In this document: in pieces, positions 47,093 to 60,438 of the stretch
How the letters are laid out: each line of letters starts with the position of its first letter
How positions within the stretch are numbered: position 1 is the stretch's first letter
Source of the DNA: Vigna angularis
Lineage: Eukaryota; Streptophyta; Magnoliopsida; Fabales; Fabaceae
DNA length: 64,000 bases
Assembly: GCF_016808095.1 (NCBI RefSeq)
Contig: NC_068976.1
Coordinates: 23,592,371-23,656,370 of the forward strand
Direction: 5' to 3'
The notes under the pieces: model-generated
Databases searched by the model: none
What the model saw: the letters and a program-made list of their open reading frames with translations, nothing else
What the model was told of the DNA's origin: nothing
Position numbers and translations under genes: made by a program

Positions 47093-48084
47093 TGTTTCGG
47101 ATGTGTAGGGCTGTGCAGTTCCAAACCTCCACGTCCTCCTGTCAATTTGTCCTGGTAGCTGATCTTCTATGTTGACTCTCCGTTCCTTCTTTCAATCCTG
47201 AGGGGCGGAGACCTGCAAAAGATTCTCCGATGCCAAAGTCAGTTTCAGATCCATGGCTTCTCTCAGGGATAGTAATCGATGTGCATTTAATGTAACCTAC
47301 TTACCACTCACCGTCAACCTGTATTTATAGTTTTCGCTATGGGCTTGGGATTAGTGGAAAGTTAATCACGGCCCAATCAGCCCAATAGCTCCTAATTTCT
47401 ACTTACCTCTAAACCAGGTCAATTTTACCTGAGCCGCCGTAATTAGTGGTTTTGGTCGGTCAGTGTGGTACGGGCGTCCGCCCAAGTTATACGAGCGTTC
47501 GTCTTCCCTATGGACGGCTCAGGCATTACATTGGGCGGACGATCCTCTGCAATGTCGTCCGGTACTTAGTTGGGCGGGAGATCCTCTATGAGGTCGTCCG
47601 GCACTTAGTTGGGCGGACGATCCCCTATGTGGTCGTCCGGCACTTCGTTGGGCGGGCGATCCTCTATGCGATCGCCCGGCACTTCGTTGGTTGGGCGATC
47701 CTCTATGCGGTCGCCCAGCACTTCCTGATGCTAGACGTCTCTCAGCATTTTCTTGAAGGACAGTTTTTGTGAGCATGGAGAGTGCGGCGCTGTCTCGTGG
47801 TGATGGAATTCCTTGTGAGTTCTTCAAAGTTTCTCTTAGAGACAGAGGTTCTACCCAGTTGGTCGGCGTAGGCACCGAGATGGTCGGACGACCTCCTTAG
47901 TGGGCGTCCATACGTGTGACGCCGGGCATTCGCTGGTGTAGGAGTTTATACGGGTCTGGGTTCAATCCGTACCTACTTGGGCGGTACAGCATTTGTCTGT
48001 GGCGGGCGTGACACGGGCGTCCTTTGGGCGGCGCCCGTCACTTCATGGGCGCCCTTCGTACGGCGCCCGGCTCCCCCTGGTACA
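47093..48084 (-). repeat. 5' LTR of Tat element (992 bp)
   Basis: Same length as 38748-39739 with one substitution seen. The - strand TATA box at about 47319-47330 leaves ~230 bp for R and U5 before gag. Confidence 0.92.
47531..47725. repeat. 39-bp hairpin tandem repeat, 5 copies (5' LTR)
   Basis: Same array as at 39186-39380, offset by 8345 bp, with the same arm variants. Confidence 0.9.
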
Positions 48085-48089
48085 AGAGT

Positions 48090-48650
48090 CCTTGTGGGTC
48101 ATTGATTCTAGGAATGGAAGATGATTCACATGTTGTCTTAGATCCCAGCTCTTTAATGCGGGTTTTGCTTGTTAGATTGCCAAGGAATTGGGGTTTGATA
48201 AGGAAAACCTAGGCTCTTTCACCTAAGGAATTAGGGCTAGAGTGTTTTAGTGGATTGACTTTAGTAAATTGATAGAGAGGAGATAAAATTGGTTATACAC
48301 AAGAGTGCATTGGTGAAAACCAGCCTTAACAATGTCATTTCATACCATTTCTAGTCTTTTCCATTTCCAAGTGCCTTCAATACCAAAGTCCAACCTTGTA
48401 ATTATGTATGAATTTATCTTTCTGCACTTGTTCTGTAAATTGATGTTATGTTCTTAAGTCTATGTGAGTGGTTAATCGCACAATTCTCTAGTATTACGAG
48501 TCTCTTGGGAAAACGATACCCGGTCTTACCGGTTTATTACTTGAACGATTCGGTGCACTTGCCGAAATCGAGCCCAACAAGTCTTTTTGAGCCATCAAGT
48601 TTTTGGCGTCGTTGCCGGGGATTTGGGGGCTGAACCCGAGTCCCAGCAAC
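48090..48650 (+). repeat. 3' LTR of the Athila-like element, second part
   Basis: Matches the last 561 bp of the 5' LTR; 1166 plus 561 gives exactly 1727. It ends CCCAGCAAC before a TA-rich stretch. Confidence 0.9.
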
Positions 48651-48777
48651 TGCTTATATATATATATATATATATTATTAAAAGAGCTGCTTGTACATTT
48701 ATAGCTAGTTAATTAACGTAAACTGTAATACAGTTTATCTATATGTTACCTTAATTACATTATTTGATTATGTTAAT

Positions 48778-48819
<42 letters not shown>

Positions 48820-51069
48820 ATTTTATTTATTTTGTTTATTTTTAATTGTTATTATTTTTGTGGTATGTTAAATGTATTAATATTGGGTTTTGGGGTATTT
48901 AATATAATCGACAAATTGCGTTGTTTAGAAGTCCTTACTTGTAGTGTGATGATGCTGTGATTTTTTTATATAAAAAATTATAGTGTGAGTATTAATATTC
49001 ATTGTTGAATCTCAAATAATTTTGCTGGATAATTTATAAAGACTAATAAATTTTTACTAATTCATGAGTGCGTATATTTTAATTTATAAATTAAAAAGAA
49101 ATTAGTTTATAAATATTAGCGTTAACTGCCTAAGCTAATTATATATTTTTGAACTCATGTGCATTCTACATAATAATAGCTTATTTTTAAATAAAATTTT
49201 ATATATTATTAATTTTTAGTATTTATTTCTTTTGAGCACTATTAGATTTAATTTAGATGACAAAATATATATTTGAGGTGCTGATTGGATAATTTTTCAT
49301 AAAAAAACATAACATAAAAATCTCATATTATTGTCAAATTTATATGTAAAAAGGTTTTCTCTACTATAATATGTATCATTTTATATCTCTTTATTTGTGT
49401 CATATATTATTAACCGATGTAGAAAAATAGAAAGTCCTTAATCTTGCCACCTAGAACTTATAATTAGGTGAACTTTTTGAAACACTTATTTATACAACAT
49501 ATTATTTTTTTTTGGCACCATAGATATTAATTCCATTAGTATGTTACTAGTGTAAATAGGTTTTTTATAACTAATGTTTATACATGTTGAAATTTACATT
49601 CTTTAATACACCAGGTATAACATAATTAGGTATAAAAGTGAAATTCTTTTATACATACTTTTATACTTGGTTTCAAAATAGAAGGTATAAAAAATCAGAC
49701 TTTTATACTTATTATAGGGAAAACTAGTGTAAAAGTTAAATTTTTTATGTGTAAATTTTTTATACTTGCTTCTATATCTATTCGAAAATCAATACAAAAA
49801 GTTTTTCTTAACGTGTAGAAAAAATATTTTTTATTCACAAATTTTTAAAGTTCTACGGGCTAGTCAACAATGATGGCTAAGTAAAATATTTTTCCCTTTT
49901 TTAAATAGAGACGCATTAACCTTAAAACCAATCTACAAAATATTGATTTTCATTTAAAAAAACAATAAAATAAAAGTCCTCTTATAAGTGTGCTTTTTAT
50001 TTGATAGCTATTTCAATATTTTCATTTGTGTTATAAATATGAAAGAAACATTTTTTCCACCCAATCAGGTGTGTTGATATCGATAAGTTGAAAGAGAAAT
50101 TTACAGGTTCGAGGCAATTTCTATGAAGCAACTACGAAGAAAGAACCCTAATAGCATGACCAAGGAGAATATTCTACAATAATTAGTAAATGAAACATTC
50201 ACGAACCGTAGATGAAAAGCAGCAAGTTTTTATCTGCAAAAAGCTTTTAAAAATTTGTTAAAAAAGAAACCTTTAAGTATAATTTAATTTTATATATTAA
50301 TTTGTATGGTAAGATTTGTGCTTACGATATATTTTAAATTAGTTTAATAATATAGAAATTTTTTTAACACATTTTTCGTCATTTATTTGAAAGTAAATGA
50401 CGAAACCTTATTAATCTGCAAAAACCAGACAATGAGACACTGAACAGACCATTGAAGTAACAACCTTGTACAAAACCTAATAATCACACAGATGATATAC
50501 TTCTGACAGATTTCCATCACAACATATTCCAGTATTGAGTGCTGCAGAGACACAGGACTTGATGGCAACTATTGTAGCAACAAAAACAGCTAAACCAGTG
50601 GTAGTGTGCGTAGTTTACCCAAATAAGTTCTATATTGCAACATAGATATATACAAGATATATCTAAAACACGAACTCTGTAGAAACAAACAACGTGCCTA
50701 CAGTTACTGAATTTTCAAGCCGATAAAGAATGTATAGTGAAAAGTAGAAGAAACTTCTGTGGTGAAACCAGAAATCCAAATTTTATCAAAGTCTAACATG
50801 TCCCAACATTTGCAGACTAACCTTCAATTCTTTAATGTATTATGGGTTCCTTTTTATGGAAAGTCATCAAAAAAAGTTTTTTCTCCATGGAATGAATTTA
50901 TCACAAGATGAAACCCCTCAGAGGTATAACTTTCTTAACTTTTTTTAGTAACAATTTTTTTCCATTACATATATTTTTTTAAAAATAAATTCAACCAGAC
51001 CAATAGAAATAGAATAATAACACATGAAAAACATATCTATATCCAGCCATCTCCTACAGGTAAATTAAG
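48651..51069. other. AT-rich intergenic DNA with TA microsatellites
   Basis: (TA)n tracts lie at about 48655-48675 and 48784-48813. The rest is AT-rich with many stops; 49560-49800 has loosely repeated GGTATAAAA(A/G) words. I see no gene, and the small open frames are T- or K-rich and unconvincing. The last few hundred bases may hold the 3' UTR of the gene at 51070. Confidence 0.5.
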
Positions 51070-51750
51070 TCAGACGATGGTGCAGCTATTGTGGTCGGAA
51101 TCATAAACCACGTGACTATGCATGGGAGAAGGTGGAACAAAGCCGGTACATAATGGACAACCTTGAAGATAGGTTGTGCAAATTTGAAAAGGTGGTGGAT
51201 GAGAGCGTGGTGAATTTTCCTTTGGCGCGGCTTCTTCTTCTTCCTCCTCCTCCTCCTCCTCTTCTTCATCTTCTTCTTCGTCTTCTTCCATATCTTCCAC
51301 ACTTATTAGCGTGGTATAGCGGAATTTCTTTCTGAGCTGATTGGTTAATTGAACAGCATCGACTCCATCTCCGGTAACCACCACTCGGTCTCTGCTTTCG
51401 CCTTCTAAGGATAGTGAAAGCACTCCTGCACGATTCACATGGCTATTACAAGCAAACACAATACACATAGAAACAAGCACTAGCTAGTTTTTAATTAATT
51501 ACACCACTCACCAAGCATGAACTAATAGTTAATTAGCGGAATGAAAAGTGTTTAACCACTTATGAACCTACCTTGAGATTTGGCAGCGACTGTTAGGACT
51601 TTGCTTCTGCATTTTTCACTCTCCACTTCCACCTTTATAACTATTCTCTGCTGCAGCATATGGCAGTGTCCGAAGAACACACATATATAAAGTTATTTTC
51701 AAATAAATGCTAGCATACAGAGTAATCATTGCAAGTTATCTCACCTTCAT
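51070..51750 (-). CDS. Heavy metal-associated isoprenylated plant protein (HIPP-like), acidic
   Basis: Three exons: 51745-51750 (ATG AAG only), 51572-51650 and 51070-51425, all with GT-AG borders. They total 441 bp for 146 residues. Residues 2-70 form a heavy-metal-associated (HMA) domain (QRIVIKVEVESEKCRSK, VVVTGDGVDAVQLTNQLRKK). The metal-binding CxxC is degenerate: only Cys16 remains. A run of nearly twenty acidic residues (about 72-91) and a Pro-rich tail follow. The last four residues, CTIV, form a CaaX prenylation box, which in this family directs membrane attachment. HIPPs are linked to metal homeostasis and stress in plants; loss of CxxC suggests protein binding rather than metal transport here (inference). 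A TATA-like box lies near 51855-51863. Paralogue of 60439-61027. Confidence 0.85.
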
Positions 51751-53724
<1,974 letters not shown>

Positions 53725-55723
53725 TGTAACATCCCAAATTCTCACATTAATATTCTCACATTAATATGTAACATCCCAACTTTTCACATTAATGTAACAT
53801 CCCAAATTTTCACACTTGATAATTAACATTACATTTACGGTAACATTCCGTAATCTCACCCGTTAAAATTTCCTAGTTGATATAAGACTATACATGTAAA
53901 AAGATTCTAATTATAGTTCTTCTACTCCTCCCTTTCCTTGGTACTATGTGAGGCGACATTCCTTCATCTGCTCCCGTATAACGAATTATACGATCATCGC
54001 ACATACCCAAACACAAAAACACAAACAAGTAGGGTGAGCTAACATGCAACAAATCATTTATAAGACATGCATAATTACTTCGATACAAACATCATATAAT
54101 AATTATGTCAGACACCCTCATACCATCGTACCACAATTCCTATTAGACACTCGTCCCACAATACCCAATAAATACCATAACACTTAATAGACATTCATTC
54201 CATAATACCCAATAAACACTCATCCCACAATACCAATAAACACTCATTCCACAATACCCAATAGGCATTTATCCTCACGATATTCAATAGACACTTATCC
54301 CAACGATATATTGATGAGCGATACAACGGAAGGTTTTTCACTTGTGATGTCATTCTTAGTCCCCTCACTATGTCCAAAACCGGCACATAGACCAGGACAT
54401 TCTGTCCTCCATACCATTCACAAGGTTAGTCCCCTCACTATGTCCTAAACTGGCACATAGACCAGGACCTCCTACCCCTCTCACCACATAATTCATCATT
54501 CTCTACTTGAGACTGAATGATTATTAGAGTATCAGGATAACCTCCAACTTCATGACCCTCAACATCAACATATACACACATACCATGTCATTACAGAATC
54601 TCTCCACGAAACTCATACCATGCTCACATTCCTTAACTCATATTATACCATTACGAAATCTACCCATAATCCTCATACACATACCATGACATTACAGAAT
54701 CTCTCCGCGAGACTCATACCATACTCACATTCCTCGACTCATATTATACCCTTACGACATTTCCCCGTAATACTCATACATGTTCAGATGCATAAATTCA
54801 AATCAAATAAACTTCAATCATTTCAGAAATCATACAAACTGAATATATTCCAACAAGATATATTACATGATAATTTAACAGTACATAATCTGTACACAAG
54901 ATTTAAGTTAAAAACCTGTCGAGTAGACTTCCAAGAAAGAGAGGTGCGTCACAATGGACAACTTAAGTACCAAGTCTTTCCTTAGCCAAAGTGTTCCTCA
55001 ACTAGTTTTTAACAAATTTCTTATTAACAGATTCAAAACAACAGCATATAATATTTACACCGAATATCAATATAGATAAACATACAGTAAGCATTAACAA
55101 TATTCATACATAATTTCAAGACATGAATAGTAATAAAACAGTACTAAATCATAATATAAAAGCTTAGATAAGTTAACTCCCCTACCTCTATTCCAGACTT
55201 AATCTCCTGCTCCGAATTTGTTTCCCCCGAAACCCTTCAGAACCTCTACTCTTCTTGCAACTAAAAATTTCTCCCTAACTCTTTCTTCTCTATTTCTCAA
55301 GCTCTCACTTGATTCCTCTTTTCTTGGTGCAAAATACCCTTCCCTCCTATGGCTATTTATAGGTAAAAAAAATTTACTATTCATTAATATTTTAATATTA
55401 TTTATTATTTTAATATTATTTAAAAAATAATATTTTAATCGTTTACTTATTAAGAAATCCTAATTTCTTACATGCTAAGGAATCATAATTTCTTTCATGA
55501 TAAGAATTTATTTTTACTATTCACTATTCACTTTTACTATTTACTATTCACTTTTTATTATTCAATTAAAAAAATACTAAATAAATTACCAAAAATTTGA
55601 ACCTCTCCTTCTAAAATTACTATAATTTTATATCCAAAATTTACATTTTTCTATCCACTAAAATTATTATTACTAATAAAATGCTAAAATTTACTACTAT
55701 AAATATTTTTCATGGATCTTACA
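53725..55723 (-). mobile_element. Solo LTR of a chromovirus-type element (1999 bp)
   Basis: Flanked by the 5-bp duplication ATATT (53720-53724 and 55724-55728). The + strand starts TGTAACATCCC, like the reversed Tekay LTRs (TGTAACGTCCC), and ends GGATCTTACA, so it reads on the - strand from TGTAAGATCC to GGGATGTTACA. No internal region or second LTR is present. The first ~90 bases carry the TGTAACATCCCAA word three times. Short repeats of CACAATACCCAATA(A/G) (about 54120-54310) and ACAGAATCTCTCC(A/G)CGA (54590-54710) occur inside. It is a different family from the cluster at 1-27562. Confidence 0.85.
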
Positions 55724-55728
55724 ATATT

Positions 55729-56777
55729 ACTTTTTATGAATAAAAATTAAATTAGTTAACTTATTAAATTAATTATTTCTTTCATGAAAAATATGAGATA
55801 CTTTAAATTATATTTGTTTACAAAAATGGATACACTGTCGTCTTCATCTAAGATTCTAAAAATAAGAAACCATAAAAAATTAAAATAAAATTATTATTTA
55901 ACTAAAGTTTCTAAAAGTTATTTATCTAAATATGTTTCAAAACATAAATGGTTTTCCTAATTCAACATAGATAAAAGTTTACATCCTAAAGAACCTGCAA
56001 AATTTGAGTTACTTATCAATTTTCACATATATATTTTTAAAAATGAGTTACATACAAATTTTATATACGAATTTATATTACTGATTTTCTATATATAAAA
56101 TCCATATATAAATTAGATGTGTTATGGCGAGAAAATGTGCGAAAAATAGAATCCATATATAATAATAATAATAGTTTATAGTTTGCGTATAATGTTACGT
56201 GGCTCTTTTCTTTTACCATGTCAGTTAGGTTTTAACTTTAACTAACTGGTTGTATTCATAATAAGGTTTTGAAAAAAAAAAAAAAACTCAACTAAGCTTC
56301 AATATCCCCAGCCTTAGAATATATACCACACAATATCAGTTTCTAGAATACAAATAAATTGAATTTAGTCCTATGACTATATCTTGCTATCACATTGTTT
56401 TCTAAAATTAAAACAAAAAAAACCCTTCAAAAGTATGTTTTTAAAATTTTATTCAAGTTCCTATTTTTTTTGGATCCCTAAACATAAGTTATTATTATCA
56501 CTTAAGCCTTCGAATTACAAATTAAATAATAATTTCAATGACTTAAATATAATTCATTTTTCTTAAACTTATTTATATTTTTCTCATCTCAGAAAATAAA
56601 ATAACAACGAAATATAATGTGTCATTTATTCCAATTAAGTTCCCAAACACTCCCCGTTTCAATTTCTCCTTTCTCAGTTTTTCGGTGGCCCACCATGATA
56701 TGGATTATATTGGGCCTCTAGAAAGGAAACCAGCCCACTAGAAAAAAGAAAAATGATGAACTGAGAGATGATAGAAT
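55729..56777. other. AT-rich intergenic DNA
   Basis: Low-complexity AT-rich sequence with no convincing open frame or repeat; a short poly-A run at about 56270-56285. Confidence 0.5.
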
Positions 56778-57880
56778 GTTGTTCCCTCCACCTAGACCAA
56801 AGTCTTCCTGCACCACTCCATATCCAATTTATCATTGTTATAAAACGGATGTCAATGTTTCAACTTCAACAGAGGTTGACATCCGTTTACATATTTTAAC
56901 TTTTTTTTTATATTTTAATTTATTGTTTTTATTTTAGATTTTATTTTAATAATATTTTTTATTTACATAATATATAAAACAAAAAAGTTAAATAATTTAT
57001 AAATTAATTTAAAATATAAAAAGAATTTAAATAATATTTATATATTAACTTAAAATATAATAAATTAATAAACTAAAAATAAACCTTAACAAATGTGGTC
57101 ACATCCTTTTAAGTAATTATATAAAAAATATTTAAATAATTAATTAAATAATAATAGATAAATTAAATTAATAATTATTATTTTATTAAATAAAATAAAA
57201 TTAATTTATATATAATTATGTAATAAATTTAAAAAAAATTAAATAATATTTATATATTAATTTAAAATATCATAAACTAATAAACTAAAAACAAACTTAA
57301 CGGATGTAGCCACATCTATTTAAGTAATTATATAAAAAATATTTAAATAATTAATTAAATAGTAATACATAAATTAAATTAATAATAATTATTTTATGAA
57401 ATAAAATTAATTTATATATAACTACGTAATAAATTAATTTATTTTATTTAATTAAATAATAATAATTATTTAATTAAATTATAAAAAAATTTAATTAATT
57501 ATAATCAACGAATGTGTCACATTTGTTTAAGTTTTTTTTTTAATTTTTAGTTTATTTAATATTATATTTTAATTAATTTATAGATTATTATAACATATTA
57601 CGTCAATTTATTTTATTTTATTTAAATAAATAATTATTATTAATACAATAAATTAATAAACTAAAAACTAGAAGAAAAACATAAAGCTTAAACAGATGTA
57701 CACATTCGTTAACGGATGCGACATATTTGTTGAAGAATTTTTTTCTTCAACAAATGTCGACATCCGTTGGAAAAAAGAAGTGGGGGTGTAAGATTTTTTA
57801 AAATATAAATGTTAGTTTTAAAATTTTTAAAAAATGTGGTGGTGCAGAAAGTAATCTGGGACAGTGTAGGGAGTAACCCT
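56778..57880. mobile_element. Non-autonomous DNA element with imperfect terminal inverted repeats
   Basis: The left end (GTTGTTCCCTCCACCTAGAC ... CTTCCTGCACCACTCCA) is matched in reverse by the right end (TGTGGTGGTGCAGAAAGTAA ... GTGTAGGGAGTAAC). This gives ~45-bp imperfect TIRs enclosing about 1 kb. The interior is AT-rich with six short dyads of the AACGGATGT/ACATCCGTT type, several spaced about 210 bp apart. No transposase frame is present. Family is unclear (Mutator-like possible); target duplication not resolved. Confidence 0.6.
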
Positions 57881-58094
57881 CAAGATGTTATTCTCACCCT
57901 CTTCACTAAGTTAATGATTTTTCTTTACAAAGATTAGGAATTGACACACGATCAAATTTATTTTTCTCAAGATACACAAAAAGGATTTTTAACATAGTAT
58001 ATCTCATTTTAAGATTTATATTTTTGTTTTTTAATTTTGAAGCAAGTTTTTGGAAACGAGTCTTATATCTATAACTATATAACTATTATATATA

Positions 58095-58715
58095 TATGGG
58101 GTTTGCTAATTCCGGTAAGGTCTTTTTTTAGTTGGTACATTTTAGCAAAGTGTACCAAGTTTTAATAGACAAAATAATCCTCATTCAAAGAAAAACATAC
58201 TTTAAACCCAAGGGTATTTTAATAATTTTAATATTTAATTTAAAATAAAAAAAATAAAAGTTAGCTATTTACAATCCATGACTTAATAACTACCTTTTAT
58301 TTTTTTATTTTAAAAAAACTAATAACTACTAATACACGTGGCAGCAATCATGGATGATAAATAATTACGTGGCAGCAATCATGGATGATAGGGTTTAGGA
58401 TCTAGAGTTTAGGGTCTAGGGTTTAGGATCTAGGGTCTAGGATCTAGGGTCTAGGGTCTAGGGTCTAGGGTTTAGGTTTTAAGGTTTTTTTTTAAATAAA
58501 AAAATAAAAGGTAGTTATTAAGTCATGGATTGTAAAATAATTAACTTTTATTTTTTTTATTTTAAGTTAAATATTAAAATTATTAAAATACCCTTGGGGT
58601 TTTAAAGTATGTTTTCTTTAAAATGGGGATTTTTTTATCCATTAAAACTTGATACACTTTGCTAAAATGTACCAACTAAAAAAAGATCTTACCTAAATTA
58701 GCAATGTATACCGGG
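58095..58715. mobile_element. Long-hairpin MITE with telomere-like core
   Basis: The left arm (about 58100-58330: TTTGCTAATTCCGGTAAGGT, TTGGTACATTTTAGCAAAGT) is repeated in reverse at about 58490-58710, making arms over 200 bp long. Between them are two copies of ACGTGGCAGCAATCATGGAT and a (T/C)CTAGGGT / TTTAGGGT array at 58387-58480. No coding potential. Ends are approximate. Confidence 0.75.
58387..58480 (+). repeat. Degenerate telomere-like repeat
   Basis: About eight TAGGG words occur in 94 bp, mixing TTTAGGG (the plant telomere unit) with TCTAGGG and TCTAGGA variants, mostly in 7-base register. It lies in the loop of the MITE, not at a chromosome end. Confidence 0.8.
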
Positions 58716-58738
58716 TTTTAGTAAATACTCTTATATAT

Positions 58739-59661
58739 CATGGATTCTAAGTTTTAAGGTTAAGGATATTTTAATAATTTTAATTCTCAAAACTAAAAAG
58801 AAACACCCAAACCCTTAGTCACCTCATTCCTCTCAATCCTTTCTCTTTCATCTCTCTCACTCCAACCTTTTCTCTATCATCCTGTAGCCCCAATTGAAAA
58901 AATCAGAAACATTTGTCATTAAACAATTTGCCTTTGTAAAGAGTTGAGTTATTGACATATTCACCTTCAAGCAAATGTTCATTTAAGATCTCTTCAATTT
59001 CACCATCTTCACTAACCTCTCTAATTTCATCATTTGCATATGTTGAATCATCATCTCTAAAATAAACCCTCCAGGCCAATTACCAATTCATTCGGATGTC
59101 ATTATGTTTGTGAAAATTAGATAAAATTATATACGACAAAAATTATAAAATGAAAATTCATTATAAAATCATTTTTTGTAAGAAATTGTTTAACAACGAG
59201 TGTTTCTGATTTTTTTCCAGGCCAATTACCAATTCCTTTGATGTCATTATACTTGTGAAAATTAAATCAAATTAGATAAGACAAAAATTATAAAATGAAA
59301 ACTCATTATAAAATCATTTTTTGTAAGAAATTGTTTAAACACGAGTATTTTTGATTTTTTCCAGGTCAATTACCAATTTCTTTATGCTTGTGAAAATTGG
59401 ATAAAATTAGATAAGACAAAAATTATAAAATGAAAACTCATTATAAAATCATTTTTTGTGGAATTGTTTAACAACCAGTGTTTTTGATTTTTTTTCAGTT
59501 GGGACTACCATAAGATAACAGAGAAAATGTTGGAGTGAGAGAGTTGAAAGAGAAAGGGTTAAGAGGAACAAGGGAGGTGAGCAAGAATTTGGGGTTTTTT
59601 TTTTTAATTTTGAGAATGAAAATTATTAAAATACCCTTAACCTTAAAACTTAGAATCCATG
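58739..59661. mobile_element. Second MITE-like inverted-repeat element
   Basis: CATGGATTCTAAGTTTTAAG at the left is matched in reverse at the right (CTTAAAACTTAGAATCCATG). Inverted similarity extends ~130 bp through TCTCTCACTCCAAC / GTTGGAGTGAGAGAG. The middle carries a unit of about 145 bp in three copies starting near 59073, 59219 and 59363 (AGG(C/T)CAATTACCAATTC). Both flanks are TA-rich, so a target duplication cannot be read. No transposase. Confidence 0.7.
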
Positions 59662-60438
59662 ATATATATATATATATATATTAGGATACACATTTTATAT
59701 TCGGTTTTATTTTTCGAAATTTACTCTCTTAACTACTATTTTTTAAATTTAAATCTCACTATAAAAAAATATTTACTTTTTTATTATTTTAGTAATCACT
59801 TTTTTAAATTTAAGTAATTATTCTTAATAAAAAAAATATTTAAACAATATTACTTGTAATGTTTTTTTATTTCAATAACTAAATTTTATTTTATCTATAG
59901 CTATTTCTATAATTATATACATATTTTAGTTTTTTAATTTTATCTTTTTAATTACTATTTTTAACATTTTAACAGTTTATAGATATTTAAAAATTTAAAT
60001 TATACAAGCATGGTTTTCTTTACACTAGCTTTTTTTTATAAGATAGATTTACTTTCAAACAAAAAAAAAACTATTGTTTTTAACCTATACGTGAAATTAA
60101 TCTTTTAATTTTAAACAAAATTAAGTACAAATAAAGTGTGTTTTGAAAGGATATAATAAATAAAAAAGTTATGAAAGTAAGATTTGTTAAACTAGTGTTG
60201 TTAGAAAAAAATTATGCGATTCAAACTCAAAGTTTGATCATGCTCAGTTGCTAATGAAAAGACATTTTTCAATCATTTTTATTAAGAATATGGCAGTCAT
60301 TAACTTACAAAACTCTGAACAAAAACTGTATAGAAGAGAAAAACAGTGTTGTTCTCATTGATTTTCGGGTCTCATATGTTGCAACTCTATTCTGGTTCAA
60401 CTGATCATGGATATTTTGGTTGCAACCTTTGATTGAAA
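59662..60438. other. AT-rich intergenic DNA
   Basis: Stop-rich AT-rich sequence with a (TA)n tract at 59662-59681. The last ~180 bases probably include the 3' UTR of the gene at 60439. No other feature seen. Confidence 0.5.

Larger units (their letters stand above)
38748..48084 (-). mobile_element. Young Tat-lineage Ty3 element with antisense gene
   Basis: A 9337-bp element bounded by two 992-bp LTRs and the 5-bp target duplication AGAGT (38743-38747 and 48085-48089). The empty site is preserved in the other Athila-like LTR near 34152. The primer site next to the right LTR and the polypurine tract next to the left LTR place it on the - strand. It holds gag-pol on the - strand (43024-47052), an 82-bp tandem repeat, and a two-exon antisense gene (40055-42255), as reported for several Tat-lineage elements such as Grande. 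The LTRs differ at one position in my comparison (39149 G, 47494 A). Confidence 0.92.
32987..48650 (+). mobile_element. Non-autonomous Athila-like element, split by a Tat insertion
   Basis: LTRs at 32987-34713 and 37582-38747 plus 48090-48650 are both 1727 bp and differ at about three bases in my reading, so it is young. The internal region (34714-37581) has a TGGCGCCGTTGCCGGGG primer site, complementary to plant Asp-tRNA as in Athila, and a polypurine tract (TTTGGGGGTAT, 37570-37580), but no gag or pol. A GTTAAACAAGCGCTT...GGGAGGCAACCC block (about 35328-35357) is, from memory, typical of legume Athila-like elements. No target duplication is seen at the outer ends (GTGAA on the left, TGCTT or ACTGC on the right). 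Confidence 0.8.

Noticed and set aside
46352..47158. 268-codon + strand frame opposite Tat gag
   Set aside because: Shadow of the gag coding strand; Ser/Leu/Cys-rich translation without a domain.
51132..51335. + strand Pro/Leu-rich frame opposite the HIPP-like gene
   Set aside because: It is the complement of the Glu-rich codon run; the - strand gene has splice sites, an HMA domain and a CaaX end.
58387..58480. Chromosome end or interstitial telomere
   Set aside because: The run is short and degenerate, lies inside a MITE loop and is flanked by ordinary sequence on both sides.
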